This document shows positions 1 to 5,098 of a stretch of DNA of 5,098 nucleotides, one piece after another. The position numbers were made by a program, and so were the translations under genes. How positions within the stretch are numbered: position 1 is the first letter of the stretch; the number at the start of each line of letters is the position of its first letter. Origin of the DNA: Desulfatirhabdium butyrativorans (GTDB taxonomy: Bacteria; Desulfobacterota; Desulfobacteria; Desulfobacterales; DYRK01). The notes beneath the pieces were generated by a model. It was given only the letters and a program-made list of their open reading frames with translations. It was not told where the DNA came from and made no database searches. The stretch spans positions 1 through 5,098 of the forward strand of contig DYRK01000430.1 of NCBI GenBank assembly GCA_020718785.1. The letters run 5' to 3'.

Positions 1-112
1 TAGTTCCGCCTTCTTTGCCGATGACGTTCCCCTGCGGATCATAGACAAAGAGATCGGCAGGAGACTTCAGCGTGATCGTAATCCAGAGCGTATCCGGACT
101 CGGCGGAGAGAC
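1..112 (-). other. Start of a further beta-rich domain, cut by the window edge
   Basis: From about residue 1460 the chain reads SPPSPDTLWITITLKSPADL and then FVYDPQGNVIGKEGGT. The segment S-P-[AV]-D-[LI]-x-[VI]-x-D-P-x-G resembles beta-sandwich domains that follow structural modules in secreted proteins and present a D-P-x-G turn. Too little is visible to name a family. Confidence 0.4.
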
Positions 113-3100
113 CTCGATATGCGGAATCACGGGATTCTGCGATTTCCGCCAGTCCTCTCTGAAACCGAGTTCCGGGTTGTCCAGCGTGGGAGCAGACAGA
201 GTGACGCCGGAAAAATGAACAATCAGATCATTGTAATCCCGGTCGCTGCCGGAAGAGAGCAGCATGTCCTCATAGACAACCGCATTGACGAACTCGCTGT
301 CGCCGTCCTTTATCTTGGCGATCTGCCCGAAATACATCTCATGCTCCGGATTTGACGAGGCAAGAGAGAATATCGGACGTTTTGCCGCATCCGTGGTTCC
401 CGGGTTTTGAGCAAGAGCCGTAAAAGTCGAATTCGGAACCAGAACCGTGGCAAAAGTATCTCCGGGTTTCATGTTGCAGGATTTCAGCCCCTTATAGATT
501 CCCTTATTCCGGTTCGGTTCTTTGCTGCTGCCCAACTGACCGCTGAACCGTGCGCCCTGAGTCCGATCCGAAATCACGATATAACCCTGTTCGGAATCCG
601 AAAGCACCCGTTTCACGGCTTCAGCGATAAATTCCGGGGAATTGGGTTCGAGCGAATCCATGCCCGCAAGGCTGAATATGCCGAGTTCGCTTTCGTATGC
701 GCCGCCGTCGTAGAGCCAGTCGGCTTTCACAAGACCGTCTTCGCCGACCCGGAAGACACCCGGAATCGGATAGGATTCGGGATCGCTCAGGTCAGTGCCG
801 GCGATGTATTCCTGAAGGTTGGTGTGTCCGTCACCGTCGGCATCGGCGGAGGCATCAGCGCCGTCAAGGGGGGAGAGACGGTAATCAAGCTCTGTCCCAT
901 CCGGAATACCATCGTCATCGGTGTCGGCTTGTTTCGGGTCAGTTCCCTTGTTGTATTCCTCTGAATCGGAAAGTCCGTCACCGTCGCTATCGCTTATGCT
1001 GTTATGGGAAAGATCGCCGAAATATTCCATTTCCCAATTGTCAGGCATACCATCGTTATCGGTATCGCTATCATCTGTCGTTCCGTATATCGGCAGGAGA
1101 CAAGAACCTCCTTCAACAGCCGTGATAACCCCATCGGCACTGAAGGTATTAGCTTTTACGATAAAGGCTTCTACCGGAGTGCTTCTTTTGCTCCGCTTTG
1201 CAGTTGCACTGCTATCAGCCGGGAAAGTGCATGAGAACCAACAGAGGGCTTCCCCTTTAAAAATGCGCTCTTCAAGGTCTCTCCGTTGCATCGCTATGAT
1301 TGCAATGCGCTTATCTGAAGGATGTACAAAATCCATAGTTGTCATATCTATGGACGGAAATCCGAGATGATAGGGCATAGCTACAAGCGTTGCATTTTGC
1401 CATGTACTTCCGTTGAGCCTTATTTCAAAATTGACGCCCGTTACATTTACAGGCTTATCCTTGCTTCCCATAGTAATTTCAAAAGTCATTTGCCGACCGC
1501 TGGCTGTAATTTCATCGTCAATAAGATGAATTTGAATAGCAGGGTCGCTGCTTACAGGATCATTGCGTTTGCTTCGGGCATTATTTCCATTATGGGTAAG
1601 CGGTTCCGGGGTTCCCATAGCGATATTGTGTGCTATTACCTCCAAGTCAAACCTCGGATCTGCCAAGGGATTATCATCATAGGCAGGATCCCATGTACCC
1701 TCAATTTTGCCGTCGCCGTTACAATCCATGTGCTTCAGATTTCCCCTCAGATTATCAGCCCATTTAGAGCAGTTGATAAAGTTAGGTCCTGAATTTATAA
1801 GGGTTTCTGTTTTAGACCAATTTGATGCAGGGTGAGGACTCCATTCCCATTGGTAATCAGGCTCACCTGTCAGATTTATGCGTTTATACTCGGAATGGGT
1901 TTTACCCGGCTCTTGTAAACAAAAAGAGCTTATAAGAGAAAGTAAATTCCAATCCTTCGCTTCTACAATACCTCCACCCCTGTCAACATCACCGTCATAG
2001 TCCACATCACCCGGCCACACACATTCAGAGTCAAGCTTGACAGTCAGAGAAACCTTTTCACCGGCGCACTTTTCGCCGCTCGGCGTAGAATCAAACGGGG
2101 TAACGCTGATTTCGGCTTCTGTGGCAAATTCATCCAGAAACTCTATTTCAACGGTATCGGTTCCATTTCCGCTGATGATCTTTACTTTTTCCGGAATCTC
2201 CTCCCATTCATATGTTTCCGCTCCGGTGATTCCCGAAACTTTGTAAACATAAGGTCCGGTTCCTGCACACACAAAGTCAGGTCCTTCAATTTTGCCTTCC
2301 CCGGCGGGCGGCGTACAGACATTACCGGCTTTCTGTGTAACCGAAACAGTTTTTGTCGCACCACCGCCTGTGATTTTGATTGTGCCGGTTCTTTCTGCAT
2401 TGGCATTTATTTCACAACTCACAGTGATAGTGCCTTCATTAACCCCCTGAGTTCCATCAGTGATGGTCAGCCAGTCCTTCCCATCGATGACTTCCGCCGT
2501 CCAGTTCATTGTGCCGGAACCTGTATTTGAAACAGAAAAAGTAATTATATCGCCAGCTTCAGAAGATTCCGGTGCTGATGGAGGTGTGACAGACAGAACA
2601 GGTTTTTCTTCCGGAAAGTCACGCATCTTGGAATAGGACAGGAAAACATCGTGCGTATCATTGTAGATAGAAGTCCAAGCTGCCGTGAGTATGTTTCCTT
2701 CCCCGTCCGCTGAAAAACAACCTCCACCCCCATCATTGTAAACTCTGTCTGTTGATATGACAGTATAATCAGACCACTCGGAGTCCTTATTTATTCTTTC
2801 ACCGACTCCCTTATTTCCGTAAACAACGTGCAGATTATCCCCCATATCAACCCAAGGAAAAAATTTATCTGCTTTTTCAGGCCATGCGTTCTTTTCCAAT
2901 TTCTTCCATGTTCCCGAAATATTCGTGAACATATGGAGTTCTCCGCTATTCGATCCGGTAATATATGTTCCATTTTTCATCGAATAGATTTGTACATCGA
3001 AGAATCCGGAATCACTGAAACGCTCCGGCTCTGACCATTTGTCGTTTTCCAGTTGGACATGAAAGTCTCCCACGGCTATATGCAATATATTCCGATCATC

Positions 3101-4489
3101 TACGGCAATATCGAAGGGCCAACTTTTTATTGGCGGAGTTTTGGGAGGAGACCATTTGCCGCTGCTCTGTTTTACACTGTAGAGGGTACCTTTTCCCTCT
3201 TCTGACCAGAATACATAGACATTATCATCCTTATCAATAGCGATTTTCGGTGATGTTGATAATGATCTCGCTCCGTGAGAATTGGAAAGATTTTCAGGAT
3301 GCGGGGACCATCCGGTTGCGGTTTTCCGAACATAATAAATCTCACGGTCGTCATTATTATTTTCGGCAGAGATATACTCATAAACAATGTGAGGATAGTT
3401 CGAAGAATCAATGGCAAATTGGGGATTTATGATACCGTAAGTCAAAGGCAGATCACCGTCCTTTTTCATAGGCAAATGGGTGGTTGCCTGCTCCTGAGAT
3501 TGCCAGTTTTCGCCATCTCTTTTGACGTAATAAATCTGACTTTCATATTCACTGTGAACCCCCATAGCAACGTCTGTCGTTTCCCGAATCCTATTTTCAA
3601 ACACAGACACGACATGAATATCCCCGTTTTTGTCAACAAGGACATCAGGGGACATAATATTCTGAATCCATCCATTAGACGACCATGTAGGATGTGGGCG
3701 ATCCGGATCCAATTTCTTGAACACTCTTTTCGGGGTTTCCCATGAATTTGAAGTAACATTCGGATTCCGAATCTCAAAGTAGCCGGAGCTTGTGGACTGG
3801 CTCTCCGTACAATTTGTAGCCGCTACAGTGACTTGAATCTGTCCAATGTCTGTAACGTCATATTTTTCCGAATACCATGTGAACTTTCCCCTTTTTGCAT
3901 CGTCTCCGTATAAACGGATAGGAGTCCCGGAAGGCAGAAATTTTACATCCACCCATTCAACTTCATAAAAACGCGCACAAGTTGCTTCCCACTGAATTTC
4001 AACAGGCTGCCCCACTTCGTAACTATCACCTTCGATAGGCTTCAAGACAGCAACCGTAGGAGCAGTTCCGTCTATGATTTTAATAGATTCACTGGCATCA
4101 GAAGCCTCAGCTCCGGCTTCATAGGTTGCGATGACTCTCACACGAACATCGTCGCTTATAACACTTTCCGGGACGGGAGACCACTTGTAAATGTCTCCAT
4201 AGCTGTTTATAGGGGTCGTTGGAGTCGAAGTAATGGTATCAATATCTACCCATTCCCCATTTGCAACAGAATAAGAATATTTGACAGAATTTACCGCCTT
4301 TGTTTTATCATCATTTATCCACCTGATATTCAAAGTCCCACCGGCAGCACGATATGCGCCGTTGCAGAGGTTGTTGCAGGTTTCAAAAGCCGGATCAGGA
4401 CATTGAACGGTGATATTCAAAGCCCACGCTGACCCCGCAAAAAGCAGGGCAGCAAAAATAAGACTTGCGATTATGTAACATCTTTTCAT
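1..4489 (-). CDS. Giant exported multidomain protein with beta-propeller, dockerin-like, TSP3-like and DUF4114 modules (3' end outside window)
   Basis: This reading frame has 1,496 codons without a stop and runs off the left edge. The ATG at 4489 is chosen because an AAGGAGG ribosome binding site lies 9 bases upstream and a signal peptide follows at once. Modules by residue: signal peptide 1-23; Ig-like domains about 24-138 and 141-240; seven-bladed beta-propeller about 250-626; BACON-like 631-721; PKD-like Ig 731-819; dockerin-like 823-940; cohesin-like beta-sandwich about 984-1131; calcium-loop repeats 1139-1236; DUF4114 region 1256-1428; start of a further beta-rich domain from about 1460. 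No enzymatic signature was recognised. The makeup fits an exported, calcium-stabilised binding or matrix protein, but its ligand is unknown. Any anchor or secretion signal would lie in the missing C-terminus. The CHAP gene ends 229 bases upstream on the same strand, so cotranscription is possible but not shown. Confidence 0.93.
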   Translation of the reverse strand, partial: MKRCYIIASLIFAALLFAGSAWALNITVQCPDPAFETCNNLCNGAYRAAGGTLNIRWINDDKTKAVNSVKYSYSVANGEWVDIDTITSTPTTPINSYGDIYKWSPVPESVISDDVRVRVIATYEAGAEASDASESIKIIDGTAPTVAVLKPIEGDSYEVGQPVEIQWEATCARFYEVEWVDVKFLPSGTPIRLYGDDAKRGKFTWYSEKYDVTDIGQIQVTVAATNCTESQSTSSGYFEIRNPNVTSNSWETPKRVFKKLDPDRPHPTWSSNGWIQNIMSPDVLVDKNGDIHVVSVFENRIRETTDVAMGVHSEYESQIYYVKRDGENWQSQEQATTHLPMKKDGDLPLTYGIINPQFAIDSSNYPHIVYEYISAENNNDDREIYYVRKTATGWSPHPENLSNSHGARSLSTSPKIAIDKDDNVYVFWSEEGKGTLYSVKQSSGKWSPPKTPPIKSWPFDIAVDDRNILHIAVGDFHVQLENDKWSEPERFSDSGFFDVQIYSMKNGTYITGSNSGELHMFTNISGTWKKLEKNAWPEKADKFFPWVDMGDNLHVVYGNKGVGERINKDSEWSDYTVISTDRVYNDGGGGCFSADGEGNILTAAWTSIYNDTHDVFLSYSKMRDFPEEKPVLSVTPPSAPESSEAGDIITFSVSNTGSGTMNWTAEVIDGKDWLTITDGTQGVNEGTITVSCEINANAERTGTIKITGGGATKTVSVTQKAGNVCTPPAGEGKIEGPDFVCAGTGPYVYKVSGITGAETYEWEEIPEKVKIISGNGTDTVEIEFLDEFATEAEISVTPFDSTPSGEKCAGEKVSLTVKLDSECVWPGDVDYDGDVDRGGGIVEAKDWNLLSLISSFCLQEPGKTHSEYKRINLTGEPDYQWEWSPHPASNWSKTETLINSGPNFINCSKWADNLRGNLKHMDCNGDGKIEGTWDPAYDDNPLADPRFDLEVIAHNIAMGTPEPLTHNGNNARSKRNDPVSSDPAIQIHLIDDEITASGRQMTFEITMGSKDKPVNVTGVNFEIRLNGSTWQNATLVAMPYHLGFPSIDMTTMDFVHPSDKRIAIIAMQRRDLEERIFKGEALCWFSCTFPADSSATAKRSKRSTPVEAFIVKANTFSADGVITAVEGGSCLLPIYGTTDDSDTDNDGMPDNWEMEYFGDLSHNSISDSDGDGLSDSEEYNKGTDPKQADTDDDGIPDGTELDYRLSPLDGADASADADGDGHTNLQEYIAGTDLSDPESYPIPGVFRVGEDGLVKADWLYDGGAYESELGIFSLAGMDSLEPNSPEFIAEAVKRVLSDSEQGYIVISDRTQGARFSGQLGSSKEPNRNKGIYKGLKSCNMKPGDTFATVLVPNSTFTALAQNPGTTDAAKRPIFSLASSNPEHEMYFGQIAKIKDGDSEFVNAVVYEDMLLSSGSDRDYNDLIVHFSGVTLSAPTLDNPELGFREDWRKSQNPVIPHIEVSPPSPDTLWITITLKSPADLFVYDPQGNVIGKEGGT
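206..724 (-). other. DUF4114-type domain with its N-terminal extension
   Basis: Residues about 1256-1428 start with LYDGGAYESELGIFSLAGM, then carry FIAEAVKRVLS, YIVISDRTQGARFSG, MKPGDTFATVLVPN and PIFSLASSNPE. They end with VVYEDMLL and the diagnostic SDRDYND motif at 1415-1421, followed by LIVHFSG. DUF4114 domains occur in secreted and surface proteins, often near the C-terminus. The acidic DRDYND turn probably binds calcium. Biochemical function is not established. Confidence 0.85.
782..1075 (-). repeat. Thrombospondin type-3-like calcium-loop repeats (four loops)
   Basis: Residues 1139-1236 hold four acidic loops: DSDTDNDGMPDNWE, SDSDGDGLSDSEEY, DTDDDGIPDGTEL and DADGDGHTNLQEY. Each has the D-x-D-x-D-G-[LIM]-x-[DN] calcium pattern. 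The spacer pieces E-Y-x-x-G-T-D (EYNKGTDP, EYIAGTDL) repeat as in bacterial TSP3-like arrays. The matching DNA on the plus strand shows recurring gtcaccgtc and atcggtatc words. Calcium is expected to rigidify this rod-like linker between the propeller half and the DUF4114 domain. Confidence 0.85.
1097..1540 (-). other. Cohesin-like beta-sandwich domain
   Basis: Residues about 984-1131 read IQIHLIDDEITASGRQMTFE, then ITMGSKDKPVNVTGVNFEIR, and later ALCWFSCTFPAD and FSADGVITAVEG. The G-x-K-D-x-P-V-x-[VIL]-x-G-[VIL]-x-F segment resembles cohesin-like domains that follow extended dockerin-like modules in other secreted proteins. A two-Cys segment (LCWFSC) lies on one strand. The assignment rests on these motifs and position only; a generic Ig-like sandwich is the alternative. 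Confidence 0.5.
1670..2023 (-). other. Dockerin-like calcium-binding module with widely separated EF-hand loops
   Basis: The module opens CVWPGDVDYDGD (residues 823-834), an EF-hand-type loop with Asp828, Asp830 and Asp832 then Gly833, and continues to the helix-like AKDWNLLSLI. A second loop, NLKHMDCNGDGKIE (917-930), carries Asp922, Asn924 and Asp926. These are the two duplicated loops of a type-I-like dockerin. About 85 residues rich in Trp, Pro and Ser separate them, far more than in cellulosomal dockerins. The same layout is known from secreted proteins in which W-P-G-D and K-H-x-D-C-N-G-D-G flank a long insert. In cellulosomes dockerins bind cohesins; here the partner may be the domain that follows. 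Confidence 0.7.
2033..2599 (-). other. BACON-like domain followed by PKD-like Ig domain
   Basis: Residues 631-721 start with LSVTPPSAP, continue with FSVSNTGSGTMNWTAE, DWLTIT and ERTGTIKIT, and end SVTQKAG. This is the strand order and wording of BACON-type domains, which often bind carbohydrate or mucin or act as spacers. Residues 731-819 carry VCAGTGPYVY, ITGAETYEW, ISGNGTDTVEIEF and AEISVTP. That pattern is characteristic of the PKD-like Ig modules found in secreted Bacteroidota-style proteins. Two Cys (741 and 808) flank this second domain. Confidence 0.68.
2612..3742 (-). other. Seven-bladed beta-propeller domain
   Basis: Seven repeats are visible, each with a strand pair near a D-x-[DNS]-[DGN] turn followed by [HY]-[IV]. 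They are PDVLVDKNGDIHVV (about 281), FAIDSSNYPHIVYE (358), IAIDKDDNVYVFW (416), IAVDDRNILHIA (461), VQIYSMKNGTYI (499), WVDMGDNLHVVYG (546) and FSADGEGNILTAAW (592). Several are followed by Y-x-V-x-x-x-x-G-x-W (YYVKRDGENW, YYVRKTATGW, YSVKQSSGKW). The sialidase Asp-box (S-x-D-x-G-x-T-W) is absent, so I do not call it a sialidase. Blade 5 lacks the acidic turn and the first gap is long (about 75 residues against 38-60 elsewhere). Likely role: ligand binding. Confidence 0.72.
3770..4420 (-). other. Two N-terminal Ig-like/Fn3-like domains
   Basis: Residues 24-138 and 141-240 read as two beta-sandwich domains. The second starts with a typical Ig-like opening (APTVAVLKP at about 143-151, then EVGQPVEIQW) and ends with QVTVAATNC before the next strand. 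Cys171 and Cys227 are placed to form an interstrand disulfide. The first begins with a cysteine-rich stretch (three Cys in residues 30-42). They probably act as spacers or binding modules. The family is not identified more precisely. Confidence 0.6.
4421..4489 (-). other. Sec signal peptide of the giant protein
   Basis: The first 23 residues have a short basic start (MKRC), a hydrophobic core (YIIASLIFAALLFAGS) and an AWA cleavage motif before Leu24. This is a standard Sec/SPase I signal. Cys4 is far from the cleavage site and there is no lipobox, so a lipoprotein is unlikely. Cysteines at 30, 38 and 42, and a likely pair at 171 and 227, are consistent with disulfides formed after export. Confidence 0.9.
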
Positions 4490-4498
4490 TTTTATTTA

Positions 4499-4505
4499 CC
4501 TCCTT
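4499..4505 (-). promoter_or_regulatory. Ribosome binding site of the giant protein gene
   Basis: The minus strand reads AAGGAGG, a near-perfect Shine-Dalgarno sequence, 9 bases before the ATG at 4489. It fixes the start choice. Its first bases overlap a sequence that can pair with an upstream leader segment. Confidence 0.9.
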
Positions 4506-4559
4506 GATATTTCAGGGTTATAATTAAGTCAGGGCAGGCAAGCCCACCCTGACATCAAG
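4503..4559 (-). promoter_or_regulatory. Leader RNA with two mutually exclusive stem-loops
   Basis: In the minus-strand transcript, bases 4553-4528 form a hairpin: GUCAGGG pairs with CCCUGAC and the stem continues through two wobbles and GC pairs to a GCUUGC (CUUG tetraloop) tip. The same 5' arm can instead pair downstream: UCAGGGU (4552-4546) with ACCCUGA (4518-4512), and CUUGAU (4559-4554) with AUCAAG (4508-4503). The second structure covers the AAG of the ribosome binding site. The first leaves it free. Pairing is read directly; a switching role is inference. The hairpin could alternatively be a terminator or processing end without a clear U tract. Confidence 0.45.
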
Positions 4560-4646
4560 TTATATCCATGCTGTTTACTGAGCATAGCGTTTTTCTTATT
4601 GTTTTCCTAAATGATTACGGAACAGGCTTTCCACCCTATCTGTTTA

Positions 4647-4676
4647 TATTGGGGCGGAAAGCCATCCGCCCCAATA
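4647..4676 (-). terminator. GC-rich hairpin after the CHAP gene (possible terminator)
   Basis: TATTGGGGCGGA at 4647-4658 and TCCGCCCCAATA at 4665-4676 form a perfect 12-bp stem with a 6-base loop, 42 bases past the CHAP stop codon. Its position fits a transcription terminator or mRNA 3'-end stabiliser. There is no good U run on either strand, so intrinsic termination is not assured. If it terminates, the giant gene needs its own promoter in 4560-4646. Confidence 0.5.
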
Positions 4677-4718
4677 GCTTATAGAAGTCAATCAGGAATA
4701 CAATATGAATTGTTTCCC

Positions 4719-5098
4719 CTATCTATAATACCCCGTCGCTACATAAGTTGAACCTGCATTTGAACTGATAGATTTAGTGATCTTCTTATTTTTGGTATCA
4801 ACCACAAATTGAGCTGAATAAGAAGATTCACGTTCATCACACTTGGCATTCATTTCTCCCACAGTGAAAGAATAGGTAACGATACCATTTTTTTCACTTT
4901 TTGTTACAGATGAAGTGATTATTCCTACGTGCTTACCTCCAGCACTAGTTGTGTAAATTAAACAATCCCATTGTTGAGGAACATAGTTCGCATCAATCGA
5001 GGCAGTGTTTGTGTATGCGCTCGGCGGTATGCTTTTTCCCTGTGCAAGCCGTTTGCAGGCAACATACCATGTACATTGACCGTAACCTCTGCTTTTAA
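4719..5098 (-). CDS. CHAP-domain protein (C-terminal part, 5' end outside window)
   Basis: This is the last 125 codons of a protein ending in a CHAP fold (cysteine, histidine-dependent amidohydrolase/peptidase). Family members cleave peptidoglycan amide or peptide bonds, or related amides such as glutathionylspermidine. The visible part opens with GYGQCTWYVA, the classic CHAP nucleophile motif, with the likely catalytic Cys at visible residue 8 (bases 5073-5075). The general-base motif KHVGIIT follows, with His at residue 56 (4929-4931). GEMN at residues 80-83 matches the E-x-N strand that usually supplies the third active-site residue. The Cys-to-His distance of 48 residues is short for the family. 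Three other cysteines (14, 45, 86) are present. The chain ends in a TAG stop soon after the domain, so CHAP is C-terminal. The start, any signal peptide and any targeting domain lie beyond the right edge. Fold assignment is firm; substrate and location are not. Confidence 0.85.
   Translation of the reverse strand, partial: KSRGYGQCTWYVACKRLAQGKSIPPSAYTNTASIDANYVPQQWDCLIYTTSAGGKHVGIITSSVTKSEKNGIVTYSFTVGEMNAKCDERESSYSAQFVVDTKNKKITKSISSNAGSTYVATGYYR

Larger units (their letters stand above)
4490..4718. other. Intergenic region, no gene found
   Basis: This 229-base gap holds no convincing small reading frame and no tRNA-like fold. It contains the hairpin at 4647-4676, a hairpin-like segment at 4621-4644 (AACAG/CTGTT ends), the leader structures at 4503-4559 and the ribosome binding site. 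I see TATAAC-type minus-strand -10 candidates near 4517-4522 and about 4560, but neither has a matching -35 box at the right distance, so no promoter is called. Confidence 0.6.

Noticed and set aside
407..964. A 185-residue plus-strand open frame, with overlapping plus-strand frames at 697-1125, 921-1370 and 1322-1792
   Set aside because: They lie antisense to the continuous minus-strand frame, which has coherent domains. Their translations show no domain, are Arg/His or Ser rich as expected of shadows of Asp/Gly repeats, and lack convincing ribosome binding sites.
782..1075. RTX calcium-binding repeats (GGxGxDxxx)
   Set aside because: The acidic loops follow D-x-D-x-D-G-x-x-D with E-Y-x-x-G-T-D spacers, which is the TSP3-like pattern, not glycine-rich nonapeptides.
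2612..3742. Sialidase (exo-alpha-sialidase) activity for the propeller
   Set aside because: No Asp-box motif and no arginine triad could be seen; the blade motif is common to many non-enzymatic propellers.
3466..3777. A 103-residue minus-strand frame and similar short minus-strand frames (2182-2406, 2545-2736, 2791-2973, 3172-3417)
   Set aside because: They are out of frame with the giant gene and inside it. The giant-gene frame reads recognisable propeller and BACON-like sequence through the same bases.
4517..4565. Promoter for the giant gene at TATAAC-type -10 boxes
   Set aside because: No acceptable -35 hexamer lies 16-18 bases upstream of either candidate, and one candidate sits between the leader pairing arms.
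4528..4676. CRISPR array or small structured RNA gene
   Set aside because: Only two dissimilar hairpins are present, without direct repeats at regular spacing and without promoter or U-run evidence for an independent RNA.

Overview
The window lies in a bacterial region with two genes, both read leftward on the minus strand and both cut by the window edges. Every sizeable plus-strand reading frame is a shadow of the minus-strand coding sequence. Gene content suggests a Gram-negative bacterium with multidomain surface or secreted proteins. The combination of DUF4114, thrombospondin-type-3 calcium repeats and dockerin-like modules is common in Desulfobacterota, Bacteroidota and Cyanobacteria. 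A Desulfobacterota-type host is my weak guess, supported only by the domain mix, moderate base composition and GC-rich intergenic hairpins.

Layout, in transcription order. (1) 5098-4719: the last 125 codons of a gene whose product ends in a CHAP domain, a Cys/His amidase or peptidase fold that usually cleaves peptidoglycan or amide bonds. (2) 4718-4490: a 229-base gap with two GC-rich hairpins. One sits just after the CHAP gene. The other is in the leader of the next gene and can refold to pair with part of its ribosome binding site. (3) 4489-1: 1,496 uninterrupted codons of a giant exported protein that continues past the left edge. I translated this frame codon by codon and found no stop or frameshift.

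The giant protein is a mosaic. In order it has a signal peptide, two Ig-like domains, a seven-bladed beta-propeller, a BACON-like domain, a PKD-like Ig domain, a dockerin-like calcium module, a cohesin-like beta-sandwich, four thrombospondin-3-type calcium loops, a DUF4114 domain, and the start of another beta-rich domain. No catalytic residues were recognised, so it looks like a calcium-stabilised extracellular binding, matrix or adhesion protein. The CHAP protein could act on the wall or on a partner, but a functional link between the two genes rests only on adjacency and shared strand.
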